Shown here one piece after another: positions 1 to 7,510 of a stretch of DNA of 48,318 nucleotides (position 1 is the stretch's first letter; each line of letters starts with the position of its first letter). The DNA comes from a virus: the IMG/VR virus record IMGVR_UViG_3300046492_000289, positions 1 through 48,318 of that record, one strand, 5' to 3'. A model generated the notes under the pieces. The model made no database searches. It saw only the letters and a list, made by a program, of their open reading frames with translations, and had not been told where the DNA came from. The translations under genes were made by a program, and so were the position numbers.

Positions 1-50
1 TTCTCCTTGGCTCGCTTGTCCTTCTGCAATTGCGCGTTGCTCTTGGCCAT
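1..50 (-). CDS. 5' end of a leftward phage gene, cut by window edge
   Basis: Only the first 16 codons are present (begins MAKSNAQLQKDK, lysine-rich and polar). The ATG at 50 is preceded by a good ribosome binding site, GAGGTAGGCC then ATG. It lies in the same direction as the recombination genes to its right and probably continues that leftward early operon. Too little is visible to name a family. Confidence 0.6.
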   Translation of the reverse strand, partial: MAKSNAQLQKDKRAKE

Positions 51-125
51 GGCCTACCTCTTCAATTCCGCTGGCCGGCAAGTCCAGCCAGGTCTGTCGT
101 CTGCGTTGTTGGGGTCTGGAACGTC

Positions 126-590
126 TCACGCAGCGACCTTCACCTGATGCCAGGCGCCGGCGGCGTAGAACAGCTTCGCGGCTTGGGCTTCGTCCATCGA
201 AACCTCGTCCGGAATGGCGATCCAGCCTGATGCCACCAGATGAGTCGGGTTCGCGCTGTTGCGCAGCTCCAGGTAGTAATGCTCGATGGCATCGGTCAGG
301 CGCTCTACCTTGTAGATTCCCTCGGGCGAGATCTCGACCGACTTGATGTACTCGGCGCCGCGCTCGTCGCGACACATGGCGCCGATATAGATCGTCCAGC
401 GGTATGAGAAGTCGAAGATCGCGTTGGCGACCGCCAGACTGCGGATCTGCCGGCAGCTCCTCCAGTTCGCCATGATCTGGCTGCCGCTGGGGTCGATGTT
501 CACCACCGCGACGTGGTTGGTGCGCAGCAGCGCCCGGCAACTGCGTTCGGCCCGGGCGAAGCCGTTGTTGGGTTTGCGTTTCGATTTCAT
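126..590 (-). CDS. phage protein of unknown function, 154 aa
   Basis: Not recognised. The N-terminus is very basic (MKSKRKPNNGFARAERSCR). The rest is a mixed alpha/beta-looking soluble protein with no signal peptide or membrane segment. Its start overlaps the stop of the next upstream gene as ATGA, so the two are probably translationally coupled. Placed downstream of the exonuclease/annealase pair in the leftward early operon, it may be an accessory replication or recombination protein; that is inference from position only. Confidence 0.7.
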   Translation of the reverse strand: MKSKRKPNNGFARAERSCRALLRTNHVAVVNIDPSGSQIMANWRSCRQIRSLAVANAIFDFSYRWTIYIGAMCRDERGAEYIKSVEISPEGIYKVERLTDAIEHYYLELRNSANPTHLVASGWIAIPDEVSMDEAQAAKLFYAAGAWHQVKVAA

Positions 591-829
591 ATCGCGTCCG
601 CCATTTTGCGCGGAGCCTTGCGGTCGGCGGCTGATAACGGCTTTGGGCGCCGCTTGAGTACCGTTTCAGGGTCTACCCAATCGCGCCGCTCAGGCTTCGG
701 CTTCATTCGAGCTGGCGGCAGCTCCTTAAAGCTGCTGCCGGGCCGACTCCAAAAGTCAGCTGTCGCCGCCGCGATCCGGTCAGACTCACCTTGTTTCGTT
801 CGAACTGAGTTGAGATTCAGGCTGATCAT
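587..829 (-). CDS. small basic phage protein, 80 aa
   Basis: Not recognised. The chosen ATG at 829 has GGAG seven bases upstream; an in-frame TTG two codons earlier (835) is less likely. The protein is rich in Arg, Lys and Pro in its second half (for example RMKPKPERRDW), so it may be a nucleic-acid-associated or largely unstructured protein. It starts two bases after the exonuclease stop and overlaps the following gene by four bases. Confidence 0.6.
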   Translation of the reverse strand: MISLNLNSVRTKQGESDRIAAATADFWSRPGSSFKELPPARMKPKPERRDWVDPETVLKRRPKPLSAADRKAPRKMADAI

Positions 830-831
830 GC

Positions 832-1494
832 TCAAGCTCCTAATCTATGGGCTTGTGCCCGTGCTTTGTCCGCGACCTCATCAACCATGCGATTCAGCTC
901 CAGGTTGAATTGGACGAGCTCTCTGTGCAGGTTGGCGATGTAGTCTTCGTCGCGGTAAATCGTTTCGATATAGAGCTGACACTCCTCGTCTTGGCGGGAA
1001 TCGAAGGACAGAAAGTCCCACCATTGCCTGCCCGTCACGAACATGCAGCCCTGAATCTGCGGCATATGTTCCTCGGGCATGCCCTCCAGCCAAGTCCTGA
1101 CGTGGATCGCCTCGTTGAAAGGACACTTTGACTCGGTGCCACCGTCATCGTTGATCAGGCCGTCTGGCGAGCAGCCGAGCCAGTCATACTTCGGGTGAAC
1201 GATGAATTCCGACGGCACGACAATGTTGCCGGTCAGCATCTCGTAGGCGTCCTGAGCCTTTTGCTCTTCTGTGTGACCCCACTTCATGGAAGCGCTGCTG
1301 ACGTTGTGCTTGGACTTCTTTGCCAGTCGTTCGAAGCACAGCTCACGCATGTAGGAGGTCCGCGCGCCCATCGGCTCGCGCTTCCCATGCTTGTCAGGTT
1401 TTCCCCAAGCCATTACGTCTTTGAAGCGGCTGGCCGTCACTCGACCGGATCGGTCTGAATGCCACTTTTCAGTACCTTGCAGTTCCGCTCTCAC
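832..1494 (-). CDS. YqaJ-family phage exonuclease (lambda Exo-like)
   Basis: A 220-aa PD-(D/E)XK nuclease of the YqaJ/lambda-exonuclease type. It digests one strand of double-stranded DNA ends to give single-stranded DNA for the annealing partner encoded directly upstream. Visible motifs: GHTEE (Gly73, Glu77), SPDG with Asp111, and ESK with Glu121 and Lys123, in the order expected for the catalytic core, followed by a conserved Gln region (MPQIQG). The start is a GTG at 1494 that overlaps the TAG stop of recT, so the pair is co-translated like lambda exo and bet. A functional exo/annealase pair for replication and end repair is likely. Confidence 0.9.
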   Translation of the reverse strand: MRAELQGTEKWHSDRSGRVTASRFKDVMAWGKPDKHGKREPMGARTSYMRELCFERLAKKSKHNVSSASMKWGHTEEQKAQDAYEMLTGNIVVPSEFIVHPKYDWLGCSPDGLINDDGGTESKCPFNEAIHVRTWLEGMPEEHMPQIQGCMFVTGRQWWDFLSFDSRQDEECQLYIETIYRDEDYIANLHRELVQFNLELNRMVDEVADKARAQAHRLGA

Positions 1495-2483
1495 TACGCC
1501 GCTTCCTCGACCTGCGACAGGTCTTCGCCGGGGCCAGTCATGTCGGTGAAGTCAGCATCAACAGTTGCCGCCATGCTCTTGAGTGCTTCGTGGCACTCCA
1601 AGCCGATCGCTGCACGCTGCTTAGGCTTGAGACCTGCCCAAGCCGCTGCATATGCATCGATGTCCTGTCGCTTCGCAACGACCAGCAGGTCAGCGAATAC
1701 ACCGTCGATTTCCGGTGATGGGGATTTTGGGCCAAAAGACACTTCGGCTGCGGCAGCGGTGTTTGAGGCTTGCTTCGTAGGTGTGATATCGATTTCGCCA
1801 CCGTAGGAGTCTTCGAACTCGTCGGGGGTGTAGACCCCAAGGATGACGTCCGGGCAAAAGAGCCGCGCCCATTTTTTCGTTACCAGGTAGGCGATTTGCT
1901 GCTTCGGATCTTCCGCCCAAAGTGTCGAGTTGCGAGTGCGAACTTGGGTTAGCAGAAGCTCCAAGGTACGCGGCTCTTCTTCGCCTTTGAATGTTGCCCA
2001 GACCTTGATACCGAGTCCTTTCTCGTCGTCGAAGCTCCACCCCGGAACGCGGTATTTTTTGAATTCGCCAGTGTCCTCGTCCTTCTTGGTTCGGCTGGTC
2101 ACTTCGCGCATCTTTCCGATGACGTTTTCCCAGTTGCCGAACCATTCGAAGTTGAGGCGTCCTTTGACAGGTGCTTTGGCGGTGATCACTGCGTTTACGA
2201 GCTGCGCCTCATAACTGAGTGCACCGCCGTTCACGATGAATGTCTTCTGAGCAACCGCAAACGGGTTCATCTGCCACTGCATGGCCTGCAGGACGACCGC
2301 CATGCAGTCAGCTTGATTGCCCTTCAAATGCTTGGGCACAGTTGTCACGCCCTTCGACATCATCAGTGCGAGGTCGCTCATCGACTTCATGGTGCCCGGG
2401 TCGAGAATGAGCGCAGCCGCGTTGTGGGAAGGATCTTGGTAAGTGGCAAGGCCGGTCGCTGCTTGAGTGTCTGAGTCGTTCAT
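1494..2483 (-). CDS. recT: RecT-family single-strand annealing protein
   Basis: A 329-aa recombinase of the RecT/Red-beta superfamily. It coats single-stranded DNA made by the neighbouring exonuclease and anneals it to complementary strands. Family hallmarks seen: an MNPF segment in the N-terminal half, GGALSYEAQLV, and LWAEDPKQQIAYLVTKKWAR in the core, with an acidic C-terminal tail. The start at 2483 is chosen because AAGGAGAGCGCA precedes the ATG; an in-frame ATG at 2513 also has a weaker site and would add ten residues. Length fits the family. With the exonuclease it forms the phage homologous recombination module. Confidence 0.93.
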   Translation of the reverse strand: MNDSDTQAATGLATYQDPSHNAAALILDPGTMKSMSDLALMMSKGVTTVPKHLKGNQADCMAVVLQAMQWQMNPFAVAQKTFIVNGGALSYEAQLVNAVITAKAPVKGRLNFEWFGNWENVIGKMREVTSRTKKDEDTGEFKKYRVPGWSFDDEKGLGIKVWATFKGEEEPRTLELLLTQVRTRNSTLWAEDPKQQIAYLVTKKWARLFCPDVILGVYTPDEFEDSYGGEIDITPTKQASNTAAAAEVSFGPKSPSPEIDGVFADLLVVAKRQDIDAYAAAWAGLKPKQRAAIGLECHEALKSMAATVDADFTDMTGPGEDLSQVEEAA

Positions 2484-2538
2484 TGCGCTCTCCTTGGCCG
2501 ACGATTTGTTCATCGACCTTTAGAGGGGAAGGGAAGGG

Positions 2539-3666
2539 TTAGAAGCGAATTGCACGAAGCCAGGCGCGAGCCGTGTCGACGCTTACGTCGAAGCCCAGTG
2601 CGACGACCTCGACGATGTCTTCAACCGCGGGCGCGGTGGTAGTCACGTCGTCGAATTCAGCGGCGATCGCCGGAGTGTTGATAGGTTCGACCTCGACTTT
2701 CTCTTCGATCAGCGGCGCTATCGCTGCAATGATCGGGGCCGGTGCGGCAGCTTGGGCGCGCAGGCGAGCCAGTTCTTCCTGGTCACGTTGGTTCTGCTCA
2801 TCCTTCAAGCGCTGGGCGTCTTGATCACGCTGCAGTTGCTCGCGCTGCCGGTTGAGTTCTGCCTGCTGATCAGCAATGCGCTGGCGGTCTTCCGCTGCGA
2901 TCCGTTGGCGTTCTTTCTCTGCGTTTTCATCGGCAATTCGTTGCTTCTCGCGCAACTCGTCGAGCTCTTTCTGCTGGGCCGCCAGTTTTGCGGCAGCCTC
3001 TTCGCGCTCGACGGCAGATCTGTGCAGTGTTTCGAGCTGCTCAATAGCGTTGTCCCGGGCGATGGTGCCTTCAGCTTCAAACTCGGCGTATTCCTCTGGC
3101 AGGATTACCGACTCCTTGAGGTTCAGCAGCACGTTCACAACATCGGCAGCGCTACGGCTTGCGTATGCCGCAGCGACTGAGCTGAATCGGGTGATTTTTG
3201 CTCGGATAGCTTCGACGCGCTCAGCTTCGACGCGCTCGCGTTCGGCTTTAGCGTCTGCAATGCGCTTTTCTTCGGCCTTGATGGCTTCGTCGACAGGCGC
3301 TTCAATCGCTAGAACTCGATCCTTCAGCGCTTCGCCAAACTCCTTTACCTGGTTGACGCGGGCCTGGGCTTCTTTGACCTTCTGCTGGTAAGGAACGAGT
3401 GCAGTTTTGGTGGTGTTTGCCAAGGCGTAGCGCACGTCGCGGATGTCGACGCGCACTTCCTTGGCGTTCGCCAGCCCCTCACTAGTCGAGCAGTCAACGA
3501 CGAGCTTCGCGTAGCTGGTTTCCAAACGGACGATCTGTTCCTCATGCGGCCGATACTCGGCGATGTCGGTGGCTGCAACCGCAGGAGCAATAGAGTTCTT
3601 TGTGTCGCTGGTTTCGCTAGTGTCGAGGTCGGTCGATACGGCGGCTTGTTTGGCGTTTGCGGACAT
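2539..3666 (-). CDS. long coiled-coil phage protein, 375 aa
   Basis: The central part (about residues 120-310) is almost unbroken charged helix with repeated A/E/R/Q heptads, so a coiled coil is predicted. The N-terminal half has a hydrophilic conserved-looking segment with ALVPYQQKVKEAQARV, seen in phage proteins of the DUF1351 kind that sit beside recT; that family match is from memory and not tested. The C-terminal 70 residues are Pro/Val/Glu-rich and then end in a small basic helix. AAGGAATCGTC gives a good ribosome site. Likely an accessory DNA-metabolism protein; function unknown. Confidence 0.75.
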   Translation of the reverse strand: MSANAKQAAVSTDLDTSETSDTKNSIAPAVAATDIAEYRPHEEQIVRLETSYAKLVVDCSTSEGLANAKEVRVDIRDVRYALANTTKTALVPYQQKVKEAQARVNQVKEFGEALKDRVLAIEAPVDEAIKAEEKRIADAKAERERVEAERVEAIRAKITRFSSVAAAYASRSAADVVNVLLNLKESVILPEEYAEFEAEGTIARDNAIEQLETLHRSAVEREEAAAKLAAQQKELDELREKQRIADENAEKERQRIAAEDRQRIADQQAELNRQREQLQRDQDAQRLKDEQNQRDQEELARLRAQAAAPAPIIAAIAPLIEEKVEVEPINTPAIAAEFDDVTTTAPAVEDIVEVVALGFDVSVDTARAWLRAIRF

Positions 3667-3709
3667 GACGATTCCTTGCCGCGCCAGGCGCAGCTTGTGG
3701 TGGTGTTGG

Positions 3710-3826
3710 TTATTGAGTGACGCGGTCGGCGAGGGCGCTGAGTAGCATCAAGAGGGTGTAAACGCCGATGGCGGAGAACGAGCCGCGCCGGATCAGCACG
3801 CGGCGTGCCCGCTGAAGACTGGTCAT
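3710..3826 (-). CDS. very small membrane protein, 38 aa
   Basis: Starts MTSLQRARRVLIRR and then has one hydrophobic stretch (about residues 17-33, with GVYTLLMLLSALA) before a short polar end. The basic N-terminus and single helix predict an inner-membrane peptide with the N-terminus inside. Its ATG overlaps the stop of the next small gene as ATGA, matching the coupling pattern of the genes around it, which is the main support that it is real. Function unknown. Confidence 0.5.
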   Translation of the reverse strand: MTSLQRARRVLIRRGSFSAIGVYTLLMLLSALADRVTQ

Positions 3827-3948
3827 CGGAACACGTGGTAGGTGGTGGAGCGAGGCACCTGGCACGTTCCCTGGCCATCGCGAACTACGCCGTAGGCGCC
3901 TGCGCCGCCGATCAGGATTACGACGAGAATCCAGTAGACGAGGTTCAT
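3823..3948 (-). CDS. very small membrane protein, 41 aa
   Basis: Begins MNLVYWILVVILIGGAGAYG, a hydrophobic helix at the very N-terminus, followed by a polar tail with one Cys. It could be a single-pass membrane peptide or an exported peptide. Its start overlaps the upstream stop (ATGA at 3945-3948) and its stop overlaps the next start (ATGA at 3823-3826), so four consecutive genes are linked by four-base overlaps. No known family recognised. Confidence 0.55.
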   Translation of the reverse strand: MNLVYWILVVILIGGAGAYGVVRDGQGTCQVPRSTTYHVFR

Positions 3949-4139
3949 GGCCGAGCCCTCACAGCGATGCGTCCGCCTTTCATGGTCACCGACAGGCGCT
4001 GCGGGAGGTTGTCGACCAGATCCTCGCGTTTGCGGCCGATCACCTCGTTGAAGGGGAGACCGAAGCCGAGGATGGCGATGCGGCGCTCAATGTCGTCGAG
4101 TTGTTCATCGACCAGAGTTTTTACCGGTGGCGTTGTCAT
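3945..4139 (-). CDS. small phage protein, 64 aa
   Basis: Not recognised. A soluble protein with an acidic helix early (DEQLDDIERR) and a basic C-terminus (GGRIAVRARP). GGAGCTGCCGC precedes the ATG, and the start overlaps the upstream gene's stop by four bases. It belongs to the run of tightly coupled small genes in the leftward early operon. Such genes in other phages often modify host replication, transcription or defence, but nothing in this sequence shows which. Confidence 0.6.
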   Translation of the reverse strand: MTTPPVKTLVDEQLDDIERRIAILGFGLPFNEVIGRKREDLVDNLPQRLSVTMKGGRIAVRARP

Positions 4140-4369
4140 GCGGCAGCTCCTTGCTTGATCGATTCGTTGTAGGCGGCATAGATCTCGTCGATGCGCGCTC
4201 GGTAGAGGCGATGCTCATCGTTGTCGATGGCGCGGAGAAGGAAAGCGAGGGTGATGCATGACGTCGCAGCAGCGCTGGCGTTTGGCTTACCGAGGCCGCG
4301 AACCATGTTCTCTATCTCGCCATCAATCCAAGAAATAGCCATGTCGTGATCGCGTTGTTGGGTGTTCAT
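4136..4369 (-). CDS. small helical phage protein, 77 aa
   Basis: Not recognised. Predicted mostly alpha-helical with a Cys-containing hydrophobic middle (AATSCITLAFLLRAIDNDEHR) that looks like the buried face of a helical bundle rather than a membrane span. The ribosome site GGAGGTTGAA is strong. It overlaps both neighbours by four bases, so it should be expressed with them. Confidence 0.6.
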   Translation of the reverse strand: MNTQQRDHDMAISWIDGEIENMVRGLGKPNASAAATSCITLAFLLRAIDNDEHRLYRARIDEIYAAYNESIKQGAAA

Positions 4370-4602
4370 TTCAACCTCCAGAACTCACCGTAAGCGACCA
4401 CTGCTGCGGCGACTCGCGTTGCCCGCGCCTTGCGGTCGACCAGCTCCTGAGCTGCTACCAGCGCTTGATGCTGAGTGCGTAGAAGCGCGGCAGCTTCGTA
4501 GTCATGGAAGTCTTCAACCTTCGGCGCCTTCGCGCGCCCCCAATCGTCGTAGCGCCGGTCCCACTCTCGGGCCTGAGCACTGTCTGCATAGCTGGTTGCC
4601 AT
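4366..4602 (-). CDS. small phage protein, 78 aa
   Basis: Not recognised. The start at 4602 (MATSYADSAQARE) is chosen because GGAGGCGACC lies just before it; the reading frame remains open upstream but has no better site. The protein is charged and helical with several aromatic residues in its first half (WDRRYDDW). It is the first leftward gene after the inserted rightward moron at 4785-5123, so it may depend on transcription crossing that moron or on its own promoter. Confidence 0.6.
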   Translation of the reverse strand: MATSYADSAQAREWDRRYDDWGRAKAPKVEDFHDYEAAALLRTQHQALVAAQELVDRKARATRVAAAVVAYGEFWRLK

Positions 4603-4728
4603 GGTCGCCTCCGTGGTGGCGGGTGTTGATCCAACAAAACTCGGATGCACTCATTCGCTCCGCTGGTTGCCGTTGGGCGCGGAGGGGAGTGCATTCGGGT
4701 GGTGTCGAACGATTTGCAAAGTGGCGAG

Positions 4729-4757
4729 TTGAATTTTTTGATTTCACTGCCGATAAA
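4729..4757 (+). promoter_or_regulatory. candidate sigma70 promoter for the 4785 moron
   Basis: TTGAAT (4729-4734) and GATAAA (4752-4757) are separated by exactly 17 bases, each matching four of six consensus positions. The element lies 28 bases before the ATG of the rightward moron, which is flanked on the other side by a strong terminator. Confidence 0.55.
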
Positions 4758-4784
4758 GCACAGAACTTCTAAGGATGAATTCCC

Positions 4785-5123
4785 ATGCGTGTTATTTCGA
4801 AGGCCGTATGTCTAGTTGCTTTGGTCGCGCTCAGTAATTTAGGGCAGACCCAAGCGGGTACCGAGGATCACGACATCGCTATAACCATGGTGGCTATGGG
4901 GCGTATGTGTGCAGAACAAGAGCCCGGAATGAATTACTCGCTGCAGAACATCTTCTCCCTTCCAGACATAGCGGCAAACGCAGATCTAAAGAAGGAGATT
5001 CTTGCAGTTGATACCAATCCGGCATTTCAGGATGAAATCAAGGCAGTTCAAGTGCAGGCCGCAGGGGATCCGTCGGCAGCAAAACAGTTCTGCCCGAGCT
5101 ATGCGCCGAAAGCTAGCAAGTAA
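4785..5123 (+). CDS. small exported protein (moron), 112 aa
   Basis: The N-terminus has a classical signal peptide: MRVISK, a hydrophobic core VCLVALVALSNL, then TQA-GT as a likely signal peptidase I site after about residue 24. The mature part is about 88 residues and has two Cys (near residues 41 and 104 of the precursor) that could form a disulfide in the periplasm. The gene points against the surrounding leftward operon and has its own promoter and terminator, the defining layout of a moron: a cargo gene expressed from the prophage. Function unknown; secretion is inferred from the signal only. Confidence 0.75.
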   Translation: MRVISKAVCLVALVALSNLGQTQAGTEDHDIAITMVAMGRMCAEQEPGMNYSLQNIFSLPDIAANADLKKEILAVDTNPAFQDEIKAVQVQAAGDPSAAKQFCPSYAPKASK

Positions 5124-5128
5124 TCTGT

Positions 5129-5162
5129 CCCAGGCCCGCTACTGGCGACGGCCTGGGTTTCT
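5129..5162 (+). terminator. intrinsic terminator of the 4785 moron
   Basis: Perfect 8-bp stem CCCAGGCC (5129-5136) with GGCCTGGG (5150-5157), a 13-base loop, then TTTCT. It starts six bases after the stop codon of the moron. Confidence 0.7.
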
Positions 5163-5546
5163 AGCATTAAATTGTCGACGTGCGTGGGGGTGGCCTACCT
5201 CATTCGGCCGATGCGCGGTGACATCGACGGCCTACTGTCCGCTGCCTGTATGAGTGGTGGGCGCCGGCCTTCAGGCTTGCCGCGCCGCGCAGGTGAATCG
5301 CTCTCTGCTACATGGCTGCCATTCCTCTGATTGAAGGCAACTGCCGAGCATTCCTCGGTAGTTGGTTTCGATGCAGGTGGGCGGTTATAGGCCGCAGTTT
5401 CGTCCGCATCGGGGTGTGATCTGGCCGCCACTGAGGCGATGCGCCGACATGGGCCGAGCAAAATGGGTCTGGACCAGATCGCACCCCGATGCGCTCTCAT
5501 AGAGAGGATCGGGCAGTTAACGAAAGGCTGTCGTGGCGCTGGATGC
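5163..5546. other. 384-bp non-coding gap
   Basis: No convincing gene seen on either strand; a leftward frame open across it has no ribosome site and looks like GC-rich chance coding. The only structure noticed is the inverted repeat at 5406-5492. The gap separates the rightward moron from the convergent leftward gene that ends at 5547. Confidence 0.5.
5406..5492. repeat. 19-bp inverted repeat, 49-bp spacer
   Basis: GCATCGGGGTGTGATCTGG (5406-5424) is repeated in reverse complement at 5474-5492 with one mismatch (18 of 19). It lies in the gap between two convergent genes. It could be the ends of a lost insertion, a protein-binding site or a large stem; no T-run follows either arm, so a plain terminator is unlikely. 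Confidence 0.75.
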
Positions 5547-6311
5547 TCAGTCGTAGATGCCGTAGCTGAACTCATCCTCATCGCAGTCGACGATGATTTT
5601 GGATTTACCGAAGTAGAGTGCAGCGACCATCTTTTCGAATGGAGAGCGGAATTTCAGTGTTTGGCTGATCTTCTCGTTGTCGATTTTGGCGGCGTACACC
5701 GAGCCAACCTCATGACCGTTTTCGTTACGGTCTTTCCCGTGACGGTCGAAGCTGATGTGAATCGCGTTGTCGAGCATGTATTCGCTGCGCTCGGAGCTTC
5801 GGGAGTAGGTCGAAAGCCCATGATCCTTTGGCTTCTTGTCGAAGTAGATGTGCAGGCCACCGTAGTCGGATGGCTGGAAACGGATGTCCGGGGCTTCCCA
5901 ATGCTCCTCCGCCGCCGACTCTTTGTGGTCTTCGACGAAAGCTTCCAGCAGATCTTGCAAACTGATTACCTCAGGCAACGCATCCTTGTTCAGCACTTCA
6001 TCGATCTGCTTCTGCGCCAGGCGCACCATGTCAGCTTCGACGCCGCTGTTTTCCCACTTCTCTTTCAATGCAGCCGCAACCATCGCGTTGTAGCGAGTCA
6101 GCTCAAAGATCTCGGTCAAGTTAGCTGGCAGTGCGGCCTTGATTGCCTCCTCGACCTGCTTGCCCATGTCGCCGTAACGACCGAAGCAGTTATCGATCAC
6201 GCTGGTGAACATCTTCTTGACGTGCTCGTCGATGATTTCGACTGGCTTGTCGCTGTTTGCAAAAGCAGTGACGCGCTCGGCGAGCAGCGATTGAAGTGTT
6301 TGTTCGCTCAT
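5547..6311 (-). CDS. phage protein of unknown function, 254 aa
   Basis: Not assigned to a family. The start at 6311 (MSEQTLQSLL) follows GGAGCATCAA; a frame open upstream lacks a site. The N-terminal two thirds is helical, and the C-terminal third carries an FDRHGKDRNENGHE segment and many acidic residues (ending DCDEDEFSYGIYD). No signal peptide or membrane span. It is the third gene of the leftward early operon from PL. A cytoplasmic role early in infection is inferred from position only. Confidence 0.7.
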   Translation of the reverse strand: MSEQTLQSLLAERVTAFANSDKPVEIIDEHVKKMFTSVIDNCFGRYGDMGKQVEEAIKAALPANLTEIFELTRYNAMVAAALKEKWENSGVEADMVRLAQKQIDEVLNKDALPEVISLQDLLEAFVEDHKESAAEEHWEAPDIRFQPSDYGGLHIYFDKKPKDHGLSTYSRSSERSEYMLDNAIHISFDRHGKDRNENGHEVGSVYAAKIDNEKISQTLKFRSPFEKMVAALYFGKSKIIVDCDEDEFSYGIYD

Positions 6312-6400
6312 TTGATGCTCCGTGCTTGATCGGTTGATTTCCCGTCTGGCCCTGTCGCCAAGGCCAGCCAGTGAAATCTGTTGTTGCTCGCGCCTCTTAC

Positions 6401-6775
6401 CTAACGACGTCCTTCTTTTGCTTTTTTGGCAATCCATGCTTCCAAATCTTTCATCAGGATCAGCCGGCGCTTGCCAAGCTTGAACGACGGCAGATCGCCG
6501 CGAGCGATGTACTCATAGACGGCGCTGCGGGCTACGCCGATGGCGGCGCCAGCCTCTTCAACGGACAATGAAAGCTTGTTAGGAGTAGCTGGCCGTGCAG
6601 GCGCGGGCGGCGTCGCAATAGCTTTTTTCGGTCTGCCTAGTTTTTTGGCCGCAGGCTTCGGCGACACGCCAATGGCCCTGAGCATTTTTTGTATTTCGGC
6701 ACTTGTGACGCCAGCAGCCAGTCTCGCCGCCAGAGCCAGCATTGGTGCCTCGTCATCTTCAGCATCTTTGCTCAT
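6401..6775 (-). CDS. excisionase-type HTH DNA-binding protein
   Basis: A 124-aa protein whose last 55 residues form a typical helix-turn-helix of the MerR/excisionase (HTH_17, AlpA-like) kind: LSVEEAGAAIGVARSAVYEY, a wing with LPSFKLGKRRLI, then a closing helix DLEAWIAKKA. The middle is an Ala/Pro-rich basic linker (KKLGRPKKAIATPP) that may touch the DNA minor groove like an AT-hook. Start 6775 chosen from GAGGTACGCAT before ATG. In a prophage such proteins act as excisionases or as regulators; which is not decidable without knowing the integrase, which lies outside the window. Confidence 0.75.
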   Translation of the reverse strand: MSKDAEDDEAPMLALAARLAAGVTSAEIQKMLRAIGVSPKPAAKKLGRPKKAIATPPAPARPATPNKLSLSVEEAGAAIGVARSAVYEYIARGDLPSFKLGKRRLILMKDLEAWIAKKAKEGRR

Positions 6776-6842
6776 ATGCGTACCTCGGTTGCTTTCCCAA
6801 TGCACCCGTCACCAGGTGCATCAGTGAAAAGGCCCGCGCAGC

Positions 6843-7190
6843 TCAAACACGTTTCGGCTCAAGTGCGTATTTGATTTGCAGGTTTTGATCTGGCGAGTAG
6901 ATCGGGTTGCATGTGCTGCAATGCCCAGCAACAGCTATCTCAATTCTGAATTGAGCCGTATCTGCGGGGCGCAGGCAGTTTGGGCAATGCTCATCGTCTG
7001 CAGACTCAATATCTGCGTGGCTCAGAATGCATTTCTGGGCGCCTGCCTCCTCGTCGTGCGACTCGTCACAAATGGGGCAGAAAAACCTTTCAATGACGCC
7101 AGGCATGCAGCACTCCCGAGCCCCATCCTCATCATCGTGCAGTTGGTTGCATGCATCGCACTCGTATTTGATCACCACTGCTTTAGCCAT
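6843..7190 (-). CDS. small zinc-ribbon-like protein, 115 aa
   Basis: Contains several Cys pairs spaced as metal knuckles: CDACNQLHD near the N-terminus, FFCPICDESHDEE in the middle, and CPNCLRPAD then HCSTCNP near the C-terminus. The repeated Cys-X2-Cys units, each followed by acidic residues and His, suggest two or three structural zinc sites. The start at 7190 follows GGAGAAGCGCC. First well-supported gene of the leftward early operon after the candidate PL promoter and nut site. Likely binds nucleic acid or a protein partner; specific role unknown. Confidence 0.7.
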   Translation of the reverse strand: MAKAVVIKYECDACNQLHDDEDGARECCMPGVIERFFCPICDESHDEEAGAQKCILSHADIESADDEHCPNCLRPADTAQFRIEIAVAGHCSTCNPIYSPDQNLQIKYALEPKRV

Positions 7191-7275
7191 GGCGCTTCTC
7201 CAGTTGATTTCCAATGCCGCCTCATCGAAGCGGCATCAGTAAATCTTTGATGCCGTGACCCGCTTCTGGCGTCGG

Positions 7276-7410
7276 TCAATGGCCTATCCCAAATTGTTCG
7301 TCCAGCCGCGGGCCTTTCGGCTTGTTCTCCCGCTGGATAACTGCTTTCGACGTTTTACGCTGCACGCCCGGGTCAGTTGCCAACCCTCTGAACCGTTGAG
7401 GCCGGTTCAT
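7276..7410 (-). CDS. small basic protein, possible N-like antiterminator
   Basis: A 44-aa ORF starting MNRPQRFRG with ten Arg/Lys against four acidic residues. GAAGGCAGCG before the ATG gives a usable ribosome site. A longer frame begins at 7572, but that start would lie upstream of the PL promoter and operators, so the 7410 start is preferred. It is the first possible gene of the PL transcript and directly follows a boxA/boxB-like sequence, the position of lambda N. It lacks the dense N-terminal arginine motif of lambda N, so this role is speculative and the ORF may not be real. Confidence 0.35.
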   Translation of the reverse strand: MNRPQRFRGLATDPGVQRKTSKAVIQRENKPKGPRLDEQFGIGH

Positions 7411-7428
7411 CGCTGCCTTCGAATCTGG

Positions 7429-7466
7429 GCCGGTGGTGATCCGGCAAGGGGTGTCGCTAAAGAGCG
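7429..7466 (-). promoter_or_regulatory. candidate nutL site (boxA and boxB)
   Basis: Reading leftward from PL, CGCTCTTTA (7466-7458) matches the boxA consensus. Twelve bases later GCCGG-ATCACCA-CCGGC (7445-7429) can form a 5-bp hairpin with a 7-base loop, like boxB. The order and spacing match lambdoid nut sites, which let N-type antitermination modify RNA polymerase. Confidence 0.5.
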
Positions 7467-7510
7467 GCGCGGCTTTCGCTGCTGGGCCGTTGTTGTCTGG
7501 CTTGCGAATA

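Noticed and set aside
5195-5581. 128-aa leftward frame across the gap after the first moron
   Set aside because: No ribosome site, composition of chance GC-rich coding, and it runs across the inverted repeat and into the end of the next gene.
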